64,000 nucleotides of DNA from the NCBI GenBank assembly GCA_023614405.1, contig CM042685.1:238431661-238495660 (forward strand), read 5' to 3'. A program made the position numbers and the translations under genes. The first letter of the stretch is position 1; every line of letters begins with the position of its first letter. This stretch comes from Avena insularis. Lineage: Eukaryota; Streptophyta; Magnoliopsida; Poales; Poaceae. Below, piece after piece: positions 46,167-55,665 of the stretch. The notes below the pieces were generated by a model. That model searched no databases and had not been told where the DNA came from. It saw only the letters and a program-made list of their open reading frames with translations.

Positions 46167-49100
46167 CTATAGAGGGCGAGAACAATCTACGCTTAGCACG
46201 GCGGCGGCTTGCTTGTCGACCATGCTCCTGGCGAAGGCGTAGCGGAACCTGGCGTTGTACGGGAGCCACTCGAAGGCCTGCGACGCCCTGCGCCGGCCGC
46301 CGGCTGCGGCGGCGGCGCACCGCTGGATGGAGTCCTGCGCGGCCCGGCCTTCCACGTTGTCGCGCGCCCACGCAAGGATGCCGTCGCCGACGGCGAGGCC
46401 GGCCTCCTTGGCGTACCGCTCGACGAGGCGCGGCAGGAACACCTTCCTTGACTTCCGCACCACCACGCCGGCCTGCAGGAACTCCCGCTTCGCTCGCTCC
46501 AGCTCATCCGCCACGTTCTTTGCAGTGTACACCTTCAGCTGCAACGTTGATGGACTGGTAGTCAGATGAAGGAGGAATTGGAGATCAGCAAGAAAGTATC
46601 TGGCAAGTGTACATACCATGGGGTCAGAGGAGGCGCCGGTGCACAGCGCGAACAGGGCCAGAGGCTGGCAGTCCGACAGGCCGAACTTCAGCTGGACCAG
46701 CTGCTTCTCGTCGGCGCATCTCTTCCGCATCGCTGTCGACAGAATGGACTCAAACCACTGCAGGTAAAAGAAAAAGATAAGTTCAAACATCACTGATCCA
46801 AAATTCAGTGTGATTATTTGATTACAAGGGTGTATTCGATGCTCTTTGGTTTGTTTCAGTGAATTGATGAAAGTTCACAAAACTGAATTTAGGACCTTAA
46901 TTCAGAAGTATAGAGTTCTTCAGGCATAAACCGTTTATTTCCTAAGAATGATTTCTTAATGTAGAACTAGATAAAATGATTATTCATATGAAGCAGTCAA
47001 TTTTACATGTATTATCTGAATTTAAATTCAGACGTCGACACGTACACGGCCGATTCTCGGGGATCTACAGCACAACAAGGAGTGCTCAATGGAATTTGCG
47101 GTCACGGCATGTCCGCCAACATTGTAGGCAGCCTGCAATATGGTGGTGAGTAATTTGTTAGTGACAGCATTATGAGCTCCAGCATTCCAGGGACAATCGT
47201 AGCTAGAACATCCTTTTCACCTTGTGAAATAGAGCCATTCTTTTCAGAGAACTGTTTGGAATTCCGTATGCTAGATATGCCTGCAATACACATGGGTTGA
47301 CACGACACCAACAAAATCATAAAGATGGGGAAGATTAAAGAAAACAAAACCCTAGTTAGAGTTTCTGGCACTTACATGCATGACAAGAGAATTGTACACA
47401 TTGATCCAGAAGGCCAGTTTGATACTTGTTCCTGACATACTTAGGTCAACCCGTTCAAGCTGCTCCACAAGCAACCTAAGCTCCAACAACATCATGAAAT
47501 TTGTTAGGAAATTATTCAGAATCATGAATTACATTACAAACATAACGTGCAATAATCATCATCTTTCCGACAAACCTGTAGTGGGTAATTGCACAGGAGA
47601 CATCTGGCATCTGATTCTTTTCGACCGATATCGAGCATACTTCTACAATGCTTTTGTTATTTGATGCATTAGTTTCCTCTCCGTTACCCCTCCGGGGAAG
47701 AATGACACTTGTTGATGATCTTGACAGGAAGGGCGAGCGGGCCCTTTCAGCCTTTTCCTGTGACTCGGTGCGCAGAAGACAGTATATGGAGGCCATGCAT
47801 CTAACCATTTCTTCGGATATCTTGCTTGGACATTGGTATAGATGATCTTTCAGAGTACGTGCCAGAGAACTACTTCCTGAATAAGGTAGCTATTTGTAAA
47901 GAAGAAAAGGCAAAACAAAGGGAGAAGCAACAGTTAAAATAAGTCCAATATGTGCATTCTCTGCTTTAAAGTTCAACACTGTAATAGGATGTCCTGATTT
48001 AAAATCAGTATGTTTAGAAGTACAAAACTGGGACAAAAAATGCATATGCTCCTGAAAGTAACACAATGCAGGAAATGTGCATCCTATGCCTAACATAAAA
48101 AAGGGGCATACAAATGACTGTCTATAAAATCTGCAGGTAGAATGTACTCCTAATCTCCTATAATGATGCAAATGACATACGCCTACAATGATTCAGGTAA
48201 ATTACATTAAATGGTTTTAAGACTCTGTGTTTTTGTACAGTATGTTTTACCTTCCTTGGGTCCGATGCAAGGGATGTAGGACGAATGTCCAAAGTCTCGC
48301 TGGAGAATGACTCGTGCTTGATCTTGGTCTTGAGCATGTTCTTGGTTCTCCCAGACTCTGATACCGTTGTCATAATATGAAAAGGTTGGAGGGGGAGCTT
48401 CTTAGATGAGCAAAATGCACTTGATATTATGCTCGACTGACGCCGCCTCGCCCTTGAAGTCACGCTCTTCGCGTGAGCCGGGGAAGAAATACCAGAACTC
48501 TGCCCCGACGATGGCCCGGACGTGCACTGGTCGAATATACTTCTGTAGAGGGAAAGGACGTGCTGCTCGCGGTTCGCTATTTCCTCTTCGAGCAATTCAA
48601 TCTCTGCTATCAGTTCCTTTGTCTGCAGGGGCAACAGCAGGAGTCACACTTTTCAGTATGCAATTGAAATTGTGCTATCTTGATATGGCAATTGCATTAG
48701 TACATTTTTCGCTCAAACAGTAAAAATTGCGCAAGGTGATACTTTCCCAGTATGAATTGCACTAGTTTTTTCCCTCACTAAAATAGTAAAATTGCACTGG
48801 TCTTTGGCGATTGTTTGCAAGTAAAATAACAGTTTTGTGCAGCAGGAGACGAATGGTACCTGAGCCGGGAAGTGCCTATGGCCAGGAGAGAGAGTGCTGG
48901 ACGCCCGGCCGATGGCCCGGTCGAGCATGACCCGGATGGACCTCTCCTGGTGCAGATGCAGCTGCAGCTGAGAAACCTGCCATCGCACGGGTTCAGCAAT
49001 TCTCAGCACCAATTACCCAGACGGGTCGAGAAAACAAAGGAAACAGCGGGTAAATCAAACACTGTCTTCTTCTCCTCACGTCGTTCTCGAGCGACGCACG

Positions 49101-49678
49101 GCTGCTCGGCGACGAGGCGCTCGCCCGGTGATCCCTCGGCATCCCCTGGCGAACCGGGGAGCCTTCCGCCGCGTGAGAGGATTTCCTCGGGTCCGGCGGG
49201 TTCTGCTGCCATGGAAATGTTTTTCACATGTATAAGAGGCCGATCAGCAAATCGCGAGGAACTGATCGGTAATGTAATAATAATGTCCAGCCACGACGAA
49301 CGAAGGCAGCTAGCACCTGTGCTGGTCGGTGGAAGCGTTGCTCCACGACGCCACGCGACGAGGCGCCCCCGTCCGCGTGGTTGCACGTCTCCAAGTTCCT
49401 GCCAGAAGAAGCACTGCGGGCAAGCAGGGAAGAAGAAGCAGGGTTGATATATATAGCAAAGAGCAAAGAGGAAGACGAAGGAGGGAAAAATAGGCAGCAC
49501 GCGGCACAGACCTCTTGGATCGCCGGTGGTGCGGCAGGGCCGGTGCACCGGCTGTCTTGGTTGCCGGCGCCGCCTCGGGAGCCTCGCCATTCTTGGCACC
49601 GTCGGCCTTGCACGGCTCTTGCCTTCCGTTCACCGCCCCTCCTCCAGCCTGCTCCGTCTTCCCCTGGACTGCCGCCAT
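46167..49678 (-). CDS. Leucine-zipper (MIP1-like) and DUF547 domain protein, 11 exons
   Basis: Exons, minus strand in coding order: 49678-49512, 49398-49317, 49205-49080, 48967-48860, 48622-48251, 47889-47576, 47475-47376, 47280-47221, 47132-47046, 46757-46617, 46538-46167. All introns are GT-AG, phases agree, and the total is 1929 bp or 642 aa including a normal stop. The low-complexity N-terminus (residues 1-120) is followed by a Lzipper-MIP1 region (LQLHLHQERS from residue 126, then TKELIAEIELLEEEIANREQ from 162), a Ser-rich linker, and DUF547 (about 400-540: AFWINVYNSLVMH, AAYNVGGHAV, CQPLALFALCTGASSDPM, VYTAKNV). The C-terminal WLPYNARFRYAF is also family-typical. The family is plant-wide, resembling MIP1 interactors of MADS proteins; its biochemical role is unknown. 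It looks intact. Confidence 0.93.
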
Positions 49679-50975
49679 GCCGCCTACTACTACCTAGCTA
49701 GACTACACGAACAGTCGAGAACGCGGCGGCATGAGCATTATATGAGCAGAACAGAGCAGAGCAGGTCAGCAGGGTCCGGATTGGTTTTCGTCGCGTGGGG
49801 GGCAAAGAGCATCCGCTGCACAGCGCGCCCACTCCCTGCGCTAGCTGCGACGCCGACCGACGGTTTAATACGACGTAGTAGTGGAGGTAGTAAACCGATC
49901 GCTGCTGCTGCCGCGGCAGCGACGTTGGTGCACTGCACAGCTGCAGAGGAAGAGGAGGAGAGCGACAGGGAGAGTGGAGACTGGAGGCGCGGAGACGGCG
50001 AGGGGAAGGGAAGAGGGGGGAGTTATTGCGCGGGAGCGAATGGGTTGGTGAGGCGCGTTAATGCACTGACGCAGCAAGAGTAGTAAATGGCTCGAGCGAG
50101 CAAGAGCTCGCCATGCCGCGCCAATCGGGCACTGACGCCATCGCCTGCATCCATCCATCCAATTTTTTTCCTAATAAAAACTCTACTATCTGCATACGAC
50201 GTTTCTTACGTGCGTGAAACAGTTGAGGGTTGCAAAAAGTCGTAGTCACTGTATGGCTCCAAAGAAACTTCACCTTTTCTGACTGGTGCAATTGCTCCTA
50301 ACTAGTAAAACTGTAGAAGCTGCATGCCGCCGCTGCAACCCGGAATGCAAGTGCGAGAAATACTACCATCGCTACTGCTACGATCAAGCGCATGGTGCAT
50401 TACAAGAGAAGCTGCGAGATGCGTGACCTTGGATTAGCATACGCTACGAGATATGTGATTCCTGGCCTAGTACTACGTACGTACGTAGCGGCATGTTCTC
50501 TCCTCCTCGCACGGCATTGACCTGACCTACCTACCGGCGGGCGCATGCATGCAGCATGTCACGAGGTAGGCAGGCGACGGCATGAATGCGGCGTTAACGC
50601 CACCCCTGTAGTACTAGTACTACTAGCAGACTAGCACTGCAGCGGTAAACTTCTGCGCCACTGTATGTGTGTCCGTCCAGCTCGTCGACAAGAGAACCTG
50701 ACGAACCGGGTTACGACACCCCCCGGGCTTAATGACGGAAAACGCATCTGAGTGACGGTAGTACCAGCCCAGCAGAGAGAGACCAAATGCTCGTACGAAG
50801 GAAGGTACTAGGGCTGGTGGAAGATGGGCCGGCCGGCCGGCCATGCCCATGTGAGCGGCGAAGAGGAAGGAGTAATGCTTGATCGCCAGGCAGCGTGGGG
50901 CTTCAGAGAGAGGGCAACGAGTACGTACGTGCGGGAGTGGCACAGTGAAGTGAAGTGGGACGCATGCATCGATTG
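49679..50975 (-). promoter_or_regulatory. Upstream region of the DUF547 gene
   Basis: Minus-strand CATATAATG at about 49,737-49,745 is a TATA-like word roughly 60 bases before the start codon, which would leave a short 5' UTR. Further up are GA-rich and GC-rich stretches (49,940-50,030), TACGTACGTACGTA (50,475-50,490) and a GGCC run (50,827-50,842). I see no other gene here. Confidence 0.4.
50876..50975 (+). repeat. Direct repeat, left copy (about 95 bp)
   Basis: From CTTGATCGCCAGGCAGC through GGCACAGTGAAGTGAAG to GCATGCATCGATTG. The same string with small indels is at 54,150-54,243. The two copies bracket the TIR element and a 0.4 kb segment. Confidence 0.85.
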
Positions 50976-51485
50976 TAAGAGCAACTCCAAATATTTCGGC
51001 GCGCCAAAACGTACGCGCGCTCGATCAGTGCGCCGCGCACGAATCTTGACGCGCGTGTTAAATCTGTAGCACAAACCTTTCCAACATGCGAGCTAAATTG
51101 AAGCACGCGGCGCAAACAAGATTTTATAATAAATATGACATAAAATAGATCTAAGAATTAGGTGAAAATATATTACATAGAATAGGAAAAAAACTATACA
51201 TAGATCGTAGTGCAGGAAAAATACTAGAAAATACTAAAAAAAATACTAAAATCTAGTCCGAGTTGTATTCATCATTGGACGAGACCGGTGTCGTGTCGGA
51301 CACCGACGTCAACGACAAACAGCCATCCAATATGGTCGTCGGCCATCTGGTCCCTCGATAATGGCGCATCATCCGCATTGTCCGCCCGGCCGAGGTGGTT
51401 CTCTCCGCAGCTCTTAGTGCCTTAGTGCCGCATGGTCGCGATCGTCAAGGCCGTCGTTGCGCTGCTAAGCGGCGTCTTCGGAGAA

Positions 51486-51490
51486 ATGCC
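51486..51490 (+). repeat. Left target-site duplication of the Copia solo LTR (ATGCC)
   Basis: ATGCC before TGTAGGGTTCG, repeated at 53,217-53,221 after CTCCAACA. Confidence 0.9.
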
Positions 51491-53216
51491 TGTAGGGTTC
51501 GTTGCATGGAAAAAAATCTACCGCGAGAACGAACAAAAACAAGATCCAATTTATGGCAAAGCCAAGATCTAATTTACGAGATATGTGCAATGAGATTGGA
51601 GAAAACTAACCCTCGTAGATCCAAAGCGTTTAATGAGATCGGATCTCGTGGTTGATGTAGTCGATGACTTGCCGATCGTAAGATCGTGTAGACGATCCTT
51701 CCGGCGCCGCGTTCTGGCAGCGCTTCCGCACTCGGTCACATATACGAAATCGATGAAGACCTCCCTCTCCCTGTTCCAGCGGGCAGCGGATGTAGTAGAT
51801 CCCCTTGGAATCCCAGCAGCACGACGACGTGGTGGTGGTGGTGGAGGAGGAGGATTCCTGCAGGGCTTCGCCTAAGGCGGAGCAGGAAGATGGAGGAGAG
51901 AGAGAGGTGGCGGCTAGGGTTGGGGCGCCAAGGACAAGAGGGCAAGGGGTGCGCCCCCACCCCTCCTTATATAGAGGGGGTGCGGCCAAAGGTTCCCAGC
52001 CCTTGGCTATGTCCTTACCCAACTCGACCAAGGGGGAAAATTGCCCCCAAGCTTTCCAAACAAGGGTTTGTCCCCTTTTTCAAACTAGGGTTTGACCCCA
52101 ATTTCTCTGGTGACCGAATTTTCCCCTTGGGCTTTGGTGAGGCTGGACCTAGTGCTCCCCCGTGGCATGCCTTAGCCCAAGTGACCCCTCCCGGGGTGGT
52201 GGACCCACTAGTGGTCCCTCTAGAACATTCTAGAAGCTTCCGGTCAAAATACTGAAAACATTTCTGAACCTTGGAAATTGACTTTCGTTATATAAATCTT
52301 ATTCTCCGGAACATTACAGATCTCCTCGTGGTGTCCTGGATCCAATCTAAGACTCTGAACAACATTCAGTCTCCAACTTGAACAACACTGCTTCCTTAAG
52401 TGTGTCACCCTACGGTTCGCAAACTGTGCAGACATGATCGATACACCTCTCCGATCAATAACCAACATCGAGATATGGAGATCCATAGTGGCTTCCACAT
52501 ATTCAATGATGACTTTGTGATCGAATTAACCATTCACATACTACACCGATTACCTTTGTCGCGTGATACTTTACTTATCCGAGATTTGATCGTTGGTATA
52601 TCCATACCTAGTTCAACCTCGTTACCGATAAATACTATTTACTCGTTTCGTGATATGACATTCCTTGTGACCTAGTCACATGCTTGCAAGCCAAATTGGA
52701 TGACATTTCACCGAGAGGGTCGAGAGTATATATATCTGTCATATGGATGGGCAAACCCACTCTTGATCCATGCGCTTCAACACGTACTTTCAGAATACAC
52801 AATGCCACCTTTATAACTACCCAGTTACAGAATTGGCGTTTGATGTCATCAAAGTACTCATCCGGTGATGGTGATTAACATGGTTGAAGGATTAGGTTAA
52901 TATGTATTTGAAAGCTTGTATCAAAACGAACTTAATGACTTGATCTTATGCTATGCTTACTATGAGTGTGTGTCCATCACATCATTCTCCTAATGATATG
53001 ACCTTGTTATTAATAACATCCAATGTCCATGATCATCTATTAATCAACAAGCTAGTTTAACAAGTGGCTTACTAGGGACCCTTTTATTTTTACAAAACAC
53101 ACAGGTATTAATATTTTCGGTTAATACAATTATAGCATGGGATACAAACATTTATCATAAACATAAAAATATGATAATAACTATTTTATTATTGTCTCTT
53201 GGGCATAACTCCAACA
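51491..53216 (-). mobile_element. Copia solo LTR
   Basis: 1726 bp from TGTAGGGTTCGTTGCATGG to ATAACTCCAACA, flanked by ATGCC duplications with no internal region. It is a divergent relative of LTR C (same opening, same downstream landmarks such as GATGGTGATTA near 52,866), in the same minus orientation. The perfect duplication shows that unequal recombination within one inserted element left it behind. Confidence 0.93.
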
Positions 53217-53722
53217 ATGCCGGCACCACTCCTCATAGCGCCACCGCGCTTGGCGAAAGCAGTGGCTCTCCTCCTCCACAAGGCAAAGCGTGGCGCGGCG
53301 CGGCGCCTCGGCTTCATGGCGTCTAGACGTCCTGGAAATTCATCGATGCGCACGGGCACCCGAGCTGCCACGCCACGACGTCCGTGCGCGCTCTTGAAGG
53401 TGCCGAGGCAGATGCAGTCGTTGTCGAACCGGATCTCGGCGTAGTAGTTGTCGTTTGGGCACGCGCGCCGCGATACCAGGAGCTTCCCTGATGCGGCGGC
53501 AGAGAAGCGGTGGCGCGGAGGAAGATGAGTCCGTGCGCGGTGAAGTGGAGACGGTTTGGTTTCACGCACGGCACGCCATTTAACGAGCGTGCGCTAAGCG
53601 GTCGCACGACAAAAGCGGTTTCTGGCGCGTCTGTTGGAGAGCGCGGTGCGGGCTCTCACGCCGCAAAAAGCGGTTTTTGGCGCGTGAGCGCGGTTTTATA
53701 GCGGATGCTGAAGTTGCTCTAA

Positions 53723-54149
53723 CAAGTTGAGGAACGGATATAGATTTATTACTCATAATGTTTATTATATTATCTTCCATGTAAAGAAAAATATTTATTC
53801 TATTCTCAACCGTGTCTATGTTATCGATTTCGCCCTTCCTTTCTTGTAAATACCACATGTCCTTTAGAAGGTCCATCCATGTTCCTTCGGTCCTTCCTCC
53901 CCATCGTTCGTCTCCTTTTATTCCAAATGATACATTCTCTTTTTGATTTTGGTACGGTACTTTTGAAGCCTTAGCAGATATGAAAATATCAAAATTATAT
54001 TTTCGTTGTTAGCCAACAACCAGCACTATTTGCATCTCACGCCTTACAATTTGCAGCCCACGCCTTATTTGTGTTTGTCTCCAATAGAAGTGATCCACTT
54101 GTTTGACAAAACATGAATGGAATGTTTTTTCATCATTTTCAAACCTAAT
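53723..54149. other. Segment of unknown origin between the TIR element and the direct repeat
   Basis: AT-rich, with a minus-strand frame (53,723-53,876 part) reading DLLKDMWYLQERKGEIDNID and another near 54,010-54,120 (VDHFYWRQTQIRRGLQIVRR) that look protein-like but that I cannot assign. It has no counterpart elsewhere in the window and lies between two copies of a 95 bp repeat, so it may be captured filler DNA. Confidence 0.4.
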
Positions 54150-54243
54150 TTCTTGATCGCCAGGCAGCATGGGCCGGGCAACGTACGTGCGAGTGGCACA
54201 GTGAAGTGAAGCGGGCGACGCATGCATTGATTGATGATTGTAG
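54150..54243 (+). repeat. Direct repeat, right copy
   Basis: Partner of 50,876-50,975. It lacks about 15 bases of the left copy and has a short GATT expansion at its end. Confidence 0.85.
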
Positions 54244-54529
54244 TAATTGGGGTTGGATTACATGCATGGCGGACAGGGCTTTGGGCTGTCTCGTTTATTC
54301 ATTGGGGTCAGCTGGCTGGTTATCGATGACAGTGCACGGACGGGGTTCAGTTCACTGGTGGTACTAGTACAGATATCGGCGGTCTGGTGTCTGTCTTGGG
54401 GCTAATCAAAGGAAATGCAACACGGCGACCGTACGCCGACGGTGGTAGTGGATGCTGCGCTAGAGATGGAGGGGAGGGAGACGCCGAGACTGCGCCCGAG
54501 GCACGGAGGTTTTATACGCAGTCTTACTC

Positions 54530-54625
54530 GGCCCATCAAACAATTTTCCTTTCCGTAGCGATGACAGATCACGGGCCTGTGAAGGCTGGACAAAGAAGCG
54601 TTAAATGTTCTGGAGTTCAGGCCCA
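54530..54625 (+). promoter_or_regulatory. Paired site II-type (GGCCCA) motifs upstream of the uL18 gene
   Basis: GGCCCA at 54,530-54,535 and 54,620-54,625 (TGGGCC on the other strand). Such motifs are common in promoters of plant ribosomal-protein and mitochondrial genes. AGGGTTT at 54,821-54,827 in the probable 5' UTR resembles a telo-box. Sequence match only; function is inferred. Confidence 0.4.
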
Positions 54626-54639
54626 GCTTGCAAGGGGGT

Positions 54640-55044
54640 TTAGGGCCTCCAGCTTGCTGAACACACGCTCAGCAATCGCAACCGAAGAAGCTTCTCCTCC
54701 CTGTCCGCCGTCCGCCGTCCGCCGTCCGCCGCCGCTGCCGCTCCTTCCTCCCCGAATCCTCTCTCCTCCGCCCCTGTTCGTTCCTTTTCCTCAAGTCCCG
54801 CACGACCCAGCCGCCAGGCTAGGGTTTGACGTCCCCGCCCTACTCCGGCGGCGCACCGGCACGAAATCGGAGCCCACAGCCCCGCCGCTCCCTTTCCCCT
54901 ACTCCAAGGACCGCACGCTCCTCCCCAACGAGCCAAGGCAGCACCATCTGAACCGCCGCCGCCGCCGCCGCCGCCTCCATACCAGGTCGCCGCGCCGTCG
55001 CCTCCAGCAACGACGCCCACCTCCGGACAGCGGGAGACCTGCAG
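54640..55044 (+). other. Probable 5' UTR exon of the uL18 gene
   Basis: A C-rich, ATG-poor stretch with GCC and CCG runs (54,715-54,740 and 54,953-54,976) ends at CTGCAG followed by GTATGATT, a good donor. A pyrimidine-rich acceptor, CTTTCCTACACAG, ends at 55,594, so a second exon from 55,595 would carry the start codon. The transcription start is not determinable by eye. Confidence 0.5.
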
Positions 55045-55665
55045 GTATGATTGCCTCCATATCTCCCTTCTACCCATGCCCTTCCTCCTCCCTAACATGT
55101 CCTGCTCCCCTACGTACTAGATAGGTTGTTCTCTGTTGGAGGCCCTCAATCATTCGCGCAGGCTGTGAACCGCTTTGTTAGGTCATTGTGGACATTTCAT
55201 ATGAAGTTAGGTACTATCTAGTATCTACTGTGATGTAATTGTTCTTTGATTTTGCTGATGTTTTGGGATATGGAGAAATGGAGTAGTTGCGAACTTGCAA
55301 TGTAAGCATGATCATGTCACCGTACTGCTATATAGTAATTTCCATACTCGGACAATAATCAGTAACTTGCATATATTATTAATGTTTACTATACATACAA
55401 ACGTATCCCCATACTGATGTTTTTGAAAAATCACCGTATCAGCGTATCACGGTGTCTGTATCCGGGCATCCTAGACTACAAATGCATGGCTTTGTTGTGT
55501 CAGATTGCTACAGTGAAGGGCCCTGGCGATTTAATTTCTGGAAGAACTTTGCTGAAGAAATCTGAGCTCTAACATAACTTCCTTTCCTACACAGTTGTTT
55601 AGAGGATTGGCTACAAATAATCCATGCTTAGTATTTGTTGAGGATTGAGAGTGCTTGAGATAAAG

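Larger units (their letters stand above)
51253..53500 (-). pseudogene. AP2/ERF-like reading frame carried by the TIR element, broken
   Basis: On the minus strand near 53,384-53,449 the words NYYAEIRFDNDCICLGTF match the beta-strand core of an AP2/ERF DNA-binding domain (Y-AEIR ... LGTF). A frameshift at about 53,384 moves the helix part to the next frame, ending MNFQDV at 53,326, again AP2-like. A solo LTR (51,491-53,216) then interrupts it. Beyond the LTR a frame ends SVSDTTPVSSNDEYNSD with a stop at 51,253-51,255, a plausible original C-terminus. The YRG start of the domain is poorly kept. It is not functional. Confidence 0.6.
50979..53719. mobile_element. Harbinger-like non-autonomous TIR element, split by a solo LTR
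   Basis: The left end reads GAGCAACTCCA and the right end, inverted, GAGCAACTTCA. Both are flanked by TAA (50,976-50,978 and 53,720-53,722), the 3 bp target pattern of PIF/Harbinger elements. Subtracting the solo LTR and its extra duplication leaves about 1.0 kb. No transposase is encoded; instead it carries a decayed AP2/ERF-like reading frame on the minus strand. The TIR is short and imperfect, so the superfamily call is tentative. Confidence 0.65.

Noticed and set aside
46209..46569. Plus-strand frames opposite the last exon of the DUF547 gene
   Set aside because: Shadow frames of a GC-rich exon; the minus-strand frame has the domain and matching splice sites.
50823..50842. GGCC-rich run as a regulatory palindrome
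   Set aside because: Simple short repeat with no further context to support a function.
53580..53876. Minus-strand 98-codon frame as an intact gene
   Set aside because: It crosses the TIR element boundary at 53,719, so it is a chimera of the element and captured sequence.
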